Shown: positions 15,001 through 27,747, numbered from the stretch's first letter. The stretch is 64,000 bases of DNA from Aplectana chamaeleonis (GCA_029168955.1 JAPDOI010000439.1:372001-436000), one strand, 5' to 3'. The notes: generated from the sequence alone by a model not told the origin. Translations and numbers: made by a program.

Positions 15001-18000
15001 TGGTTTCAAGGCCAGTCATTGAGGTTGGAATGTGTTATTGCGATCCTATCAGGTTCTGATCTTGTCAGCTTCAAGGAGAAGCTGAAACTTGAAAATTTCA
15101 AAATTCATTCTTAAGACTAAAATTTTTCATTTTCGGGTTTCAAGGCCAGTCATGAGGGTGGAATGTGTTATTGCGATCCTTTCAGGTTCTGATCTTGTCA
15201 GCTTCAAGGAGAAGCTGAAACTTGAAAATTTCAAAATTCACTCTTAAGACTAAAATTTTCATTTTTCGGGTTTCAAGGCCAGTCATGAGGTTGGAATGTG
15301 TTATTGCGATCCTTTCAGGTTCTGATCCTGTCAGCTTCAAGCAGAAGCTGAAACTTGAAAATTTCAAAATTCATTCTTAAGACTAAAATTTTCATTTTTC
15401 GGGTTTCAAGGCCAGTCATGAGGTTGGAATGTGTTATTGCGATCCTTTCAGGTTCTGATCCTGTCAGCTTCAAGCAGAAGCTGAAACAGAAAATTTCAAA
15501 ATTCATTCTTAAGACTAAAATTTTTCATTTTCGGGTTTCAAGGCCAGTCATGAGGTTGGAATGTGTTATTGCGATCCTTTCAGGTTCTGATCTTGTCAGC
15601 TTCAAGCAGAAGCTGAAACTTGAAAATTTCAAAATTCACTCTTAAGACTAAAGTTTTCATTTTTCTGGTTTTAAGGCCAGTCATGAGGTTGGAATGTGTT
15701 ATTGCGATCCTTTCAGGTTCTGATCTTGTCAGCTTCAAGGAGAAGCTGAAATATGAAATTTTCAAAATTCCCTCTTAAGACTAAAATTTTCATTTTTCTG
15801 GTTTCAAGGCAGTCATGAGGTTGGAATGTGTTATTGCGATCCTTTCAGGTTCTGATCTTGTCAGCTTCAAGGAGAAGCTGAAACTTGAAAATTTCAAAAT
15901 TCACTCTTAATACTAAAATTTTTCATTTTTCTGATTTTAAGGCCAGTCATGAGGATGGAATGTGTTATTGCGATCCTTTCAGGTTCTGATCCTGTCAGCT
16001 TCAAGCAGAAGCTGAAACTTGAAAAATTTCAAAATTCATTCTTAAGACTAAAATTTTCATTTTTCGGGTTTCAAGGCCAGTCATGAGGTTGGAATGTGTT
16101 ATTGCAGTCCTTTCAGGTTCTGATCCTGTCAGCTTCAAGCAGAAGCTGAAACTTGAAAATTTCAAAATTCATTCTTAAGACTAAAATTTTCATTTTTCGG
16201 GTTTCAAGGCCAGTCATGAGGTTGGAATGTGTGTTATTGCGATCCTTTCAGGTTCTGATGTTGTCAGCTTCAAGCAGAAGCTGAAACTTGAAAATTTCAA
16301 TTCTAACTCTGAATACTAAAATTTTCATTTTTCTGTTTTAAGGCCAGTCATGAGGTTGGAATGTGTTATTGCGATCCTTTCAGGTTCTGATCCTGTCAGC
16401 TTCAAGCAGAAGCTGAAACTTGAAAATTTCAAAATTCACTCTTAAGACTAAAATTTTCAATTTTCTGGTTTTAAGGCCAGTCATTGAGATTGGAATGTGT
16501 TATTGCGATCCTTTCAGGTTCTGATCTTGTCAGCTTCAAGCAGAAGCTGAAATTTGAAAATTTCAAAATTCATTCTTAAGACTAAAATTTTCAATTTTCT
16601 GATTTCAAGGCCAGTCATGAGGTTGGAATGTGTTATTGCGATCCTTTCAGGTTCTGATCTTGTCAGCTTCAAGGAGAAGCTGAAACTTGAAAATTTCAAA
16701 ATTCACTCTTAAGACTAAAATTTTCAATTTTCTGATTTTAAGGCCAGTCATGAGGATGGAATGTGTTATTGCGATCCTTTCAGGTTCTGATCTTGTCAGC
16801 TTCAAGGAGAAGCTGAAACTTGAAAATTTCAGAATTCACTCTTAAGACCAAAATTTTCATTTTTCTGTTTTTAAGGCCAGTCATGAGGTTGGAATGTGTT
16901 ATTGCGATCACTTTCAGGTTCTGATCTTGTCAGCTTCAAGGAGAAGCTGAAACTTGAAAATTTCAAAATTCACTCTTAAGACTAAAATTTTCATTTTTCT
17001 GTTTTAAGGCCAGTCATGAGGTTGGAATGTGTTATTGCGATCCTTTCAGGTTCTGATCCTGTCAGCTTCCAGCAGAAGCTGAAACTTGAAAAATTCAAAA
17101 TTCAGTCTTAAGACTAAAATTTTCATTTTCGGGTTTCAAGGCCATGTCCAGTCATGAGGTTGGAATGTGTTATTGCGATCCTTTTCAGGTTCTGATCTTG
17201 TCAGCTTCAAGGATAAGCTGATACTTGAAAGTTTCAAAATTCACTCTTAAGACTAAAATTTTCATTTTTCTGATTTTAAGGCCAGTCATGAGGATGGAAT
17301 GTGTTATTGCGATCCTTTCAGGTTCTGATCCTGTCAGCTTCAAGGAGAAGCTGAAACTTGAAAATTTCAAAATTCATTCTTAAGACTAAAATTTTCATTT
17401 TCGGGTTTCAAGGCCAGTCATGAGGTTGGAATGTGTTATTGCGATCCTTTCAGGTTCTGATCCTGTCAGCTTCAAGCAGAAGCTGAAACTTGAAAATTTC
17501 AAAATTCACTCTTAAGACTAAAATTTTCAATTTTCTGATTTTAAGGCCAGTCGTGCGGATGGAATGTGTTATTGCGATTCTTTCAGGTTCTGATCCTGTC
17601 AGCTTCAAGCAGAAGCTGAAACTTGAAAATTTCAAAATTCACTCTTAAGACTAAAATTTTCATTTTTCTGGTTTCAAGGCCAGCATTGAGATTGGAATGT
17701 GTTATTGCGATCCTTTCAGGTTCTGATCTTGTCAGCTTCAAGGAGAAGCTGAAACTTGAAAATTTCAAAATTCACTTTTAAGACCAAAATTTTCATTTTT
17801 CTGTTTTAAGGCCAGTCATGAGGTTGGAATGTGTTATTGCGATCCTTTCAGGTTCTGATCCTGTCAGCTTCAAGCAGAAGCTGAAATTTGAAAATTTCAA
17901 AATTCATTCTTAAGACTAAAATTTTCATTTTTCGGGTTTCAAGGCCAGTCATGAGGTTGGAATGTGTTATTGCGATCCTTTCAGGTTCTGATCTTGTCAG

Positions 18001-21000
18001 CTTCAAGGAGAAGCTGAAACTTGAAAATTTCAAAATTCACTCTTAAGACTAAAATTTTCAATTTTCTGGTTTTAAGGCCAGTCATGAGGTTGGAATGTGT
18101 TATTGCGATCCTTTCAGGTTCTGATCTTGTCAGCTTCAAGGAGAAGCTGAAACTTGAAAATTTCAAAATTCACTCTTAAGACTAAAATTTTCAATTTTCT
18201 GATTTTAAGGCCAGTCATGCGGATGGAATGTGTTATTGCGATCCTTTCAGGTTCTGATCTTGTCAGCTTCAAGCAGAAGCTGAAATTTGAAAATTTCAAA
18301 ATTCATTCTTAAGACTAAAATTTTCATTTTTCGGGTTTCAAGGCCAGTCATGAGGTTGGAATGTGTTATTGCGATCCTTTCAGGTTCTGATCTTGTCAGC
18401 TTCAAGGAGAAGCTGAAACTTGAAAATTTCAAAATTCACTCTTAAGACTAAAATTTTCATTTTTCGGGTTTCAAGGCCAGTCATGAGGTTGGAATGTGTT
18501 ATTGCGATCCTTTCAGGTTCTGATCTTGTCAGCTTCAAGGAGAAGCTGAAACTTGAAAATTTCAAAATTCACTCTTAAGACTAAAATTTTCATTTTTCTG
18601 GTTTCAAGGCCAGTCATGAGGTTGGAATGTGTTATTGCGATCCTTTCAGGTTCTGATCCTGTCAGCTTCAAGCAGAAGCTGAAATATGAAATTTTCAAAA
18701 TTCCCTCTTAAGACTAAAATTTTCATTTTTCGGGTTTCAAGGCCAGTCATGAGGTTGGAATGTGTTATTGCGATCCTTTCAGGTTCTGATCCTGTCAGCT
18801 TCAAGCAGAAGCTGAAACTTGAAAATTTCAAAATTCATTCTTAAGACTAAAATTTTCATTTTTCGGGTTTCAAGGCCAGTCATGAGGTTGGAATGTGTTA
18901 TTGCGATCCTTTCAGGTTCTGATCCTGTCAGCTTCAAGGAGAAGCTGAAACTTGAAAATTTCAGAATTCATTCTTAAGACTAAAATTTTCATTTTTCGGG
19001 TTTCAAGGCCAGTCATGAGGTTGGAATGTGTTATTGCGATCCTTTCAGGTTCTGATCCTGTCAGCTTCAAGCAGAAGCTGAAACTTGAAAATTTCAAAAT
19101 TCATTCTTAAGACTAAAATTTTCATTTTTCTGGTTTCAAGGCCAGCATTGAGATTGGAATGTGTTATTGCGATTCTTTCAGGTTCTGATCCTGTCAGCTT
19201 CAAGGAGAAGCTGAAACTTGAAAATTTCAGAATTCATTCTTAAGACTAAAATTTTCATTTTTCGGGTTTCAAGGCCAGTCATGAGGTTGGAATGTGTTAT
19301 TGCGATCCTTTCAGGTTCTGATCTTGTCAGCTTCAAGCAGAAGCTGAAATTTGAAAATTTCAAAATTCATTCTTAAGACTAAAATTTTCATTTTTCGGGT
19401 TTCAAGGCCAGTCATGAGGTTGGAATGTGTTATTGCGATCCTTTCAGGTTCTGATCTTGTCAGCTTCAAGGAGAAGCTGAAACTTGAAAATTTCAAAATT
19501 CACTCTTAAGATTAAAATTTTCAATTTTCTGATTTTAAGGCCAGTCATGAGGATGGAATGTGTTATTGCGATCCTTTCAGGTTCTGATCTTGTCAGCTTC
19601 AAGGAGAAGCTGAAACTTGAAAATTTCAAAATTCACTCTTAATACTAAAATTTTCATTTTTCTGTTTTAAGGCCAGTCATGAGGTTGGAATGTGTTATTG
19701 CGATCCTTTCAGGTTCTGATCCTGTCAGCTTCAAGCAGAAGCTGAAACTTGAAAATTTCAAAATTCACTCTTAAGACTAAAATTTTCATTTTTCTGATTT
19801 TAAGGCCAGTCATGAGGTTGGAATGTGTTATTGCGATCCTTTCAGGTTCTGATCCTGTCAGCTTCAAGCAGAAGCTGAAACTTGAAAATATCAAAATTCA
19901 TTCTTAAGACTAAAATTTTCATTTTTCGGGTTTCAAGGCCAGTCATGAGGTTGGAATGTGTTATTGCGATCCTTTCAGGTTCTGATCTTGTCAGCTTCAA
20001 GGAGAAGCTGAAACTTGAAAATTTCAGAATTCATTCTTAAGACTAAAATTTTCATTTTTCTGTTTTTAAGGCCAGTCATGAGGTTGGAATGTGTTATTGC
20101 GATCCTTTCAGGTTCTGATCCTGTCAGCTTCAAGCAGAAGCTGAAACTTGAAAATTTCAAAATTCACTCTTAAGACTAAAATTTTCATTTTTCTGGTTTC
20201 AAGGCCAGCATTGAGATTGGAATGTGTTATTGCGATCCTTTCAGGTTCTGATCTTGTCAGCTTCAAGGAGAAGCTGAAACTTGAAAATTTCAAAATTCAT
20301 TCTTAAGACTAAAATTTTCATTTTTCGGGTTTCAAGGCCAGTCATGAGGTTGGAATGTGTTATTGCGATCCTTTCAGGTTCTGATCCTGTCAGCTTCAAG
20401 CAGAAGCTGAAACTTGAAAATTTCAAAATTCACTCTTAAGACTAAAATTTTCAATTTTCTGGTTTCAAGGCCAGTCATGAGGTTGGAATGTGTTAGTTAT
20501 TGCGATCCTTTCAGGTTCTGATCCTGTCAGCTTCAAGCAGAAGCTGAAACTTGAAAATTTCAAAATTCATTCTTAAGACTAAAATTTTCATTTTTCGGGT
20601 TTCAAGGCCAGTCATGAGGTTGGAATGTGTTATTGCGATCCTTTCAGGTTCTGATCCTGTCAGCTTCAAGGAGAAGCTGAAACTTGAAAATTTCAGAATT
20701 CATTCTTAAGACTAAAATTTTCATTTTTCGGGTTTCAAGGCCAGTCATGAGGTTGGAATGTGTTATTGCGATCCTTTCAGGTTCTGATCCTGTCAGCTTC
20801 AAGCAGAAGCTGAAATTTGAAAATTTCAAAATTCACTCTTAAGATTAAAATTTTCAATTTTCTGATTTTAAGGCCAGTCATGAGGATGGAATGTGTTATT
20901 GCGATCCTTTCAGGTTCTTATCCTGTCAGCTTCAAGGAGAAGCTGAAACTTGAAAATTTCAGAATTCATTCTTAAGACTAAAATTTTCATTTTTCGGGTT

Positions 21001-22612
21001 TCAAGGCCAGTCATGAGGTTGGAATGTGTTATTGCGATCCTTTCAGGTTCTGATCCTGTCAGCTTCAAGCAGAAGCTGAAACTTGAAAATTTCAAAATTC
21101 ATTCTTAAGACTAAAATTTTCATTTTTCGGGTTTCAAGGCCAGTCATGAGGTTGGAATGTGTTATTGCGATCCTTTCAGGTTCTGATCCTGTCAGCTTCA
21201 AGCAGAAGCTGAAACTTGAAAATTTCAAAATTCATTCTTAAGACTAAAATTTTCATTTTTCGGGTTTCAAGGCCAGTCATGAGGTTGGAATGTGTTATTG
21301 CGATCCTTTCAGGTTCTGATCTTGTCAGCTTCAAGGAGAAGCTGAAACTTGGAAATTTCAAAATTCACTCTTAAGACTAAAATTTTCATTTTTCTGATTT
21401 TAAGGCCAGTCATGAGGTTGGAATGTGTTATTGCGATCCTTTCAGGTTCTGATCCTGTCAGCTTCAAGCAGAAGCTGAAACTTGAAAATTTCAAAATTCA
21501 TTCTTAAGACTAAAATTTTCATTTTTCTGGTTTCAAGGCCAGTCATTGAGGTTGGAATGTGTTATTGCGATCCTTTCAGGTTCTGATCCTGTCAGCTTCA
21601 AGCAGAAGCTGAAACTTGAAAAATTTCAAAATTCATTCTTAAGACTAAAATTTTCATTTTTCGGGTTTCAAGGCCAGTCATGAGGTTGGAATGTGTTATT
21701 GCGATCCTTTCAGGTTCTGATCCTGTCAGCTTCAAGCAGAAGCTGAAACTTGAAAATTTCAAAATTCATTCTTAAGACTAAAATTTTCATTTTTCGGGTT
21801 TCAAGGCCAGTCATGAGGTTGGAATGTGTTATTGCGATCCTTTCAGGTTCTGATCTTGTCAGCTTCAAGCAGAAGCTGAAACTTGAAAATTTCAAAATTC
21901 ACTCTTAAGACTAAAATTTTCATTTTTCTGTTTTAAGGCCAGTCATGAGGTTGGAATGTGTTATTGCGATCCTTTCAGGTTCTGATCCTGTCAGCTTCAA
22001 GCAGAAGCTGAAACTTGAAAATTTCAAAATTCATTCTTAAGACTAAAATTTTCATTTTTCGGGTTTCAAGGCCAGTCATGAGGTTGGAATGTGTTATTGC
22101 GATCCTTTCAGGTTCTGATCCTGTCAGCTTCAAGCAGAAGCTGAAACTTGAAAATTTCAAAATTCATTCTTAAGACTAAAATTTTCATTTTTCGGGTTTC
22201 AAGGCCAGTCATGAGGTTGGAATGTGTTATTGCGATCCTCTCAGGTTCTGATCTTGTCAGCTTCAAGCAGAAGCTGAAACTTGAAAATTTCAAAATTCAT
22301 TCTTAAGACTAAAATTTTCATTTTTCGGGTTTCAAGGCCAGTCATGAGGTTGGAATGTGTTATTGCGATCCTTTCAGGTTCTGATCTTGTCAGCTTCAAG
22401 GAGAAGCTGAAACTTGGAAATTTCAAAATTCACTCTTAAGATTAAAATTTTCAATTTTCTGATTTTAAGGCCAGTCATGAGGATGGAATGTGTTATTGCG
22501 ATCCTTTCAGGTTCTGATCTTGTCAGCTTCAAGGAGAAGCTGAAACTTGAAAATTTCAATTCTAACTCTGAATACTAAAATTTTCATTTTTCTGGTTTCA
22601 AGGCCAGTCATA
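1..22612 (+). repeat. 133-bp satellite DNA array, about 170 monomers
   Basis: Head-to-tail tandem repeat with a period of 133 bp, entering from the left edge and ending at GGCCAGTCAT before 22,613. Each monomer has a GC-richer part (GGTTCTGATC, then GTCAGCTTC, then GGCCAGTCATGAGG, then GTGTTATTGCGATCC) and an AT-rich part (GAAAATTTCAAAATTC, then CTAAAATTTTCATTTT). Each carries a perfect 8-bp stem, TCAGCTTC/GAAGCTGA, with a 5-nt AAGGA or AAGCA loop. Sequence variation falls into a few linked variants: loop G or C, AAACTTG or AAATTTG, CACTC or CATTC, and CTGGTTT, CGGGTTT or CTGATTT before the GGCCAG. Because 133 is not a multiple of 3, the 61-codon minus-strand frames overlap from unit to unit and are not genes. 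Confidence 0.98.
2161..6202 (+). repeat. Higher-order repeat inside the satellite (13- and 14-monomer period)
   Basis: The order of monomer variants from about 2,161 recurs at 3,889 (shift 1,728 bp, 13 monomers minus 1 bp) and again at about 5,752-6,017 (shift 1,862 bp, 14 monomers). The marker monomers are those with GTCATGCGGATGG, the ATTTTCAATTTTCTGATTTT type, and the GATCCTGTCAGC type, and they keep their order across copies. This shows block-wise amplification on top of monomer amplification. A later, weaker recurrence links 17,583 with 20,108. Confidence 0.75.
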
Positions 22613-22829
22613 AAGACCAGTTCTTTATTATCATGAATATTACTACGTCTCAGTATAAATTATGTTATTTATGCCCGATGTCGGCAATCGGGTGCCTCAA
22701 AACGCATTGACGTAAGAGAAAGAAATCCATATTTATTAACAAAGCTTGGGACCTCAACGTGATTGTTTCGGTAATAAATATTAACATTTGAATATGAATC
22801 TATATAACTCTTAAAGCATCTATATCTAT

Positions 22830-23132
22830 CTATATATTAATATTATGTACATTTGAAAAATATCTATATAATTCTCTCCCGCGTTGGCTTGTCTCTTTCA
22901 CTCCTCGAAACACAGGCCGAGCCGGATTCGCAATGGGCTCCTGCGGCGATCTGGGTCGAAGTTGCAGAGGCTGATCTCGCGGAACACGCTGCTCCTGGTC
23001 ATGCGCTGATCTGGGACGATGCTGTTGTAGCTGCTCTTGGTGCAGAAGTTGATTCTGATCCTGCCGCGATCTGGGACGATGTCGTTGTTGTTGCTCTTGG
23101 TGGATATGTTGATTTTGGTACAAATTGGGCAC
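22830..23132 (-). CDS. Possible exon coding a Gln/His/Arg/Pro-rich 20-residue repeat
   Basis: A locally GC-rich patch in AT-rich surroundings keeps a 100-codon minus-strand frame open. The predicted peptide holds three consecutive 20-residue repeats with the core QxxHRPRS followed by DQxQ (third copy LQLRPRS). The underlying DNA is a 60-bp tandem repeat (GATCTGGGACGATG blocks at about 22,950, 23,010 and 23,070). The plus strand is also open over 22,853-23,242 (129 codons), so direction is not proven. A possible splice acceptor on the minus strand (AAATTTAG) lies just upstream. It resembles no family I recognise and may simply be a short 60-bp minisatellite. Confidence 0.2.
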   Translation of the reverse strand: MPNLYQNQHIHQEQQQRHRPRSRQDQNQLLHQEQLQQHRPRSAHDQEQRVPRDQPLQLRPRSPQEPIANPARPVFRGVKETSQRGRELYRYFSNVHNINI

Positions 23133-23242
23133 AGCCTAAATTTTGTAAGCATGAGCAGAAGATAAGAATCATGAATTTGATTTTTTTTTTCAATCTTCCC
23201 TGGAGCCGGATATTTTGCGATCAGCTGAGCTCTTTGTGTTAA

Positions 23243-24725
23243 TCTGAATGTTCCACAAAAGATTGTAAGTTATCTAAATCAAATAAAAATCACTGATTCC
23301 GAAAAATTAGACTGTTTTTTTTTGAATTTTTGATGCAATCACTCCCTAATTTAAATAATTTGCTCAGAGATTTCATTCGACATTTCATTTGACTATGCGT
23401 TTTCTGAGAAAAAGTTCGTTCAAGAAATTCATGCATTCGGGAATGTAGGAAGCTCATAATGCATACATTCACTAAATCGCAATTTTCAAAATGGGCTGCT
23501 CGAGAAATTCATCTATTGAAATGTTCTATCAGACGCTTTTCCATAATTATCCAGGAAAGGTAAAAATGAGCGAAAATGCATATCGAATTATTTGTAATCC
23601 GAAAATTCATAACAGTTGGTTTCAAATTTTGTATTTGAGCACGAAGAATAAAAGCCGTTCGTGTGTGGGGAATAAAAAGGATCATTTAAAAGCCATGTCG
23701 GATTATGAAACATGTCGGCATACGCGATATTGAGTAATTGAATTACGTAGAATGTTTTACACAAAAATAGAGAAGTTACACTCCACAGAGAGTTAAACAA
23801 ACATAAGTTGGAAATTCCGAGGAACTCAACTACGCAATTGAATAAAGCGAGGATTTCAAGTTCTCTAGAAAATGCTCTGAAATGTATTAGTTCAGTGAGA
23901 ATATGCAATAATGAAAAAGTTAATTAGAAGAAAAATTATATGGAGAAATTCGTTTGGAAAGTTCAATTCGGACTCAAAACGAGTCTGTGAAGGGTAGAAA
24001 TAGAATTAATTACCTCAGGAGCCATAAGATATGGCCCGTTGTAGTTTGGATACATAAACTGAGCATTGTTTACCTGCGAAATTTTACTTATCATCTAAAT
24101 ATGGATGAGAAATTTCCATCAATAATGTGTGAGGTATTATACCGCTTGTTGTACAGGGTACTGATGAAAGTTTTGTGCGTACTGGATAGGATAATACTGA
24201 AGATTCGGGAAAGGTTGTATAGGGAGCTGTGGAAGGTTTGCTTGTAGAGGGACCTACAAGGAAAATTGTGAAAACATTCTGTGTATGCTCTAATATAGAA
24301 TCATACTTGATATCGTGGATCATTAGGTAACTGAAAATCGATGAAGTGTCCAAAGTAGTAGGCCATAATGACATATACAGTTTGATCTTCTCCATGGTCT
24401 TATATACCTCAAATCACTATGGCCAGGGGATGTACGTGATTGGTTATACTATGGCCAGCGGATGTATGTAATTGGTTCCCGCTTGCCACAGGGAAACTCT
24501 GTTGCTGAGCTGTTAACGTGAACGGGGTCATGGCCCACCCCTGTCGTCGGACAACATTCGATCATCTGCAATCTAGATGATACTACAACCCAGATTTTTT
24601 GTAACTTTTAGTGTTAAGGTCGATAATTTCGATAAATTCCTCCAATAAGCTATCCATCAATTAAGGTGAAGTTTATTACTTAGGGCTGAAATGCTCGTAG
24701 TTTAACAGTAACGCGTTCCTACCGT
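23243..24725. other. AT-rich stretch without a recognisable gene
   Basis: Interior of the inverted-repeat element. The frames here are short, low in complexity or equally open on both strands. I see no conserved domain, RNA gene or tandem repeat apart from the short duplication at 24,419-24,477. Confidence 0.6.
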
Positions 24726-25006
24726 TTGTCAATGCGTTGTGAGACACTCAATTGTCGAAAACCGGCATAAATAATGTTATTTATACTGGCACATAGTAAT
24801 ACTCATGTCTATAAGAAATACACAACTATATAGTCGTCAGTCACCCTCTACTCTCTCGTCTCCTCGTGACATCGTAGAAACGTAGGCAGTCCTAGAGTAT
24901 CATCGCACAGGTGCACTGCAGGTAATTAGTCCATAAACGTTGCACAAGGTCGACCTCGTTTGTAGGCTAGTTCACTACAAACACTATTCGAAGGGGGGTA
25001 GACAAC

Positions 25007-25087
25007 AGGCACTCTGCTGCGGGCGGAGCCAGAGAGGCGGGCCCGACTCCGCCCCTCGGCGCGGACGAGATTGCCTCCAGAGTGCCT
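25007..25087. repeat. GC-rich hairpin module in the left TIR arm
   Basis: An 81-bp block bounded by the inverted ends AGGCACTCT and AGAGTGCCT. It is strongly GC-rich within an AT-rich element, and its partner is at 27,748-27,828. The base composition and its own inverted ends suggest a small element that inserted into the larger one before or while the arms were copied. Confidence 0.55.
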
Positions 25088-25320
25088 CTCTCACGAGTGC
25101 TTCGATTTGATTACTTCCTCACTGTATTTCTGCGCTATTCGTCTGTATTCCACTGAATCGTGAGCTACTATGCTGCTGATAAACATTTCTATTCAACCCC
25201 AATGACAACCCTTTCGATAAACGCTGATCCCAAAAGTATTGGTTTGCTAACTCATGAGAGTTTTCTTGTTTCCATGTCAACATGAAACCTTTCTTGACCA
25301 GCAATACGATGCTATGAATG

Positions 25321-27504
25321 CGTTAACCCCATTTCTACTACGAACTACTGGATTTGAATATGGGTCTAGCTTCAAATTATTTTTTTGAATTGTTCATTTC
25401 TTTAAAAAATGTGTTGAAGCCTTGGGTAACTCATGCAAGGTGGTCGAGCTCAAATTTTGTAAAATGTAAATGCAGCCTATTATTCATTGTGGAGCAATTT
25501 GATTAGCGAAATTTCAAAGTTGGGTACAACCTTAATTCCAAGGAGTGAAAAAAATTGAGAATTTGCCAAAGCCACTGACACAATTTTTTCTTAAACTCAT
25601 AATTGTCGGAAGAGTTCGACAATTTCACTTTTTCAAGCTCGCTTTTGTAGCTTATAGAGTGGAAAGCCGAAGCTGGACACAAATTCGTAATTTTTTCCAT
25701 TTCCACTGCGCACAGTTTTTTTTAATTTTGTAGCACTAACTCGCACCCGTCGTATGTTAAGTAATTTATTGCACAGTTTTTTTTAGTAATATTAGCGAGT
25801 ACTTGCTGAAGCGGAATCAACATTTTCTCGCCATAGGATTACTCTCCAAATTGTTTTAGGGAAAAAGCAAATTCTTAACTAATTTTTCTGAAGAACCAGA
25901 GATTTATGTGAAAAATTTATCAAGGTTTCGAACGAAGTTAGAAAACGGTGATGAGATTTCATCTTTACTGTTCAATAAAATTGTCACATTATCAGATAAA
26001 ATTTTTAAACAATAAAATAGCATGTTTTCTACACTTTTTAATGCCAAAAATGCATTAAAAAACAAACACCACTTCAGCAATGTGAATCTCGAATTTTTGT
26101 GCCGTCGCTGGTCTTTTCATGTTTTTTATTCATTAATATCCATTTTAATTTGAGTTTTCAAACAATTGGATTTTCCTTCAGCAACAAAAATTCTCGTTGC
26201 CTTCTATGACTGATTTCTGTCATTCGCTGAAAGAGAAATGCCTTCTTTCTTCTTAAATATGGTCTGAGCCTATGGATTCAAACTAATAAATCCTCGTTGA
26301 CATCAGCCGATACCTATTTCTCACTCCACCGACCCCGCCGTCCGCATGGCCATTAGCAAATGCCATTGGGACATGTTTACGATCCTGGGTCGCTTGTCTT
26401 CAGATCTGTTATGTCCACTGGCTATGCCGGATCATTAGCGGTCTAGTGGAGGCGATATCGACCCATATGCGCAAAAATTATTAGATTGAATGGTGAAGGC
26501 TGAGAATATTTACGGAATTAAAATAGGCATAATTGAAGACAGTGTAAATAAGAGTAAAAATTGTTAATAAATATCAAAACTTTCTCCTTCTCCTCCTTTT
26601 TCAAGCGTTCGTCTCGTTTAAGAATAAATTTTTTATAGTGAAAATAAACGTATAATACATTTAAAAAATGAAATAAGGTAGAAACAAATTTCAAGAAATT
26701 AAAAAAATCATTTTATTTTGCCTGAAAATCAGATGCGCTTTTCATGACCGCGAAAATTCATAAAAAAGGGAGTAGACGTCAAATTTAGAACGAACTCCTC
26801 TTTCTGATTTCATGTGACTGTTCACCTACGCTTTTTCTTGAAAAAATCCGAATTCATTATTCACAGGCAGTTTTAATATTACAATAGCAACTTTATCAGA
26901 CAGGCTAGGAATTGATGTGATCAAGCAGAAGTTTCAAAAATAGGTCCGAGTTCTTATTTTGATCACTACCACTCACTAAATTCCTTCATACAAATTATAT
27001 GTAAAGGTCTTCAGAAAAGTTACAGCCAAATAAAACTAACACAGAATTAATTTTTGAAAACTCGTCCGACCTTTTTTCTATTGGTGACTAAAAATGCTAA
27101 CGAGGAATCAGTAAACACTCGAATAATTTAGGAAATTCGTTGAAAATATTTCACCAGCATAAGGCATATCTATGTTTTTCAGTAACAATTAATTTACTTG
27201 GGAATGAAAATTCGTCAAAGAGGCTTCAAAGATCTTTTCAAAGGGGCAGGATAATTGAATAGATAAAGTCAAATGTGAATCAAGGAATGGAAGAAACAAA
27301 TAACACTTGACTGTTTTTAAAAATATTTTTTCCGGGGCCGCGTATTGGAAAGTGAAGTGATTTAAACGTAAGCAACATTTAGAGTTACTGCAATACGCGA
27401 ATAGAGATCTTATCATGATTCATTAAACATTTATATCTTTTGAATAAAAAGAGAGAAGGAAATCCTAGAAAAGGACTCACCTTTTCATAAAATTACCTTT
27501 GCGG
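25321..27504. other. AT-rich interior without a recognisable gene
   Basis: Interior of the long-TIR element. No frame longer than about 75 codons stands out and none has a recognisable motif. A locally GC-richer patch at about 26,320-26,470 (CCACCGACCCCGCCG to GGAGGCGATATCGACC) differs in composition but contains no clear coding frame. Confidence 0.6.
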
Positions 27505-27747
27505 AGAAAAAAGGAAACTTATAGCATCATATTGCTGGTCAAGAAAAGTTTCATGTTAACAATGAAACATGAAAACTCTCATGAGTTAGCAAATCAATGC
27601 ATTTGGGATCAACGTTTAACGGGAGGATTTCTATTGGGGTTCAATACAACTGTCTATCAGCATCTAGTACCTTGCAGTTCAGTGGAATACAGGTGAATAG
27701 TGTAGAAATACAGTGAGGACGCAATCAAATCTAAGCACTCGTGAAAC

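Larger units (their letters stand above)
22613..24830. mobile_element. AT-rich element with about 100-bp terminal inverted repeats
   Basis: Sequence beginning immediately after the satellite (22,616-22,716) returns inverted at 24,726-24,829. Shared landmarks are GTCAATGCGTT, CATAAATAA and TTATACTG, with scattered substitutions and small indels. The 2-kb interior is AT-rich and has no transposase-like frame. A short tandem duplication (ATGGCCAG, then GGATGTA, then TTGGTT) lies at 24,419-24,477. It may be a non-autonomous foldback element inserted at the satellite edge, or an old inverted duplication. No target-site duplication was identified. Confidence 0.5.

Noticed and set aside
42..22559. 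Dozens of nearly identical 61-codon minus-strand frames
   Set aside because: They are the satellite monomer read through about 1.4 units. The frame shifts with each 133-bp unit, and there is no start context, splice pattern or codon signal independent of the repeat.
1..22612. CRISPR-like array
   Set aside because: Units are contiguous with no unique spacers, far too long, and the genome is eukaryotic.
1..22612. Centromeric satellite
   Set aside because: A large satellite array with higher-order repeats is suggestive in monocentric species, but many nematodes are holocentric, and nothing here identifies centromere function.
24740..24990. LTR of a retrotransposon
   Set aside because: The TATAA-like and polypyrimidine stretch looked LTR-like, but its partner at 22.6 kb is inverted, and there are no TG...CA ends, primer-binding site or gag-pol frames.
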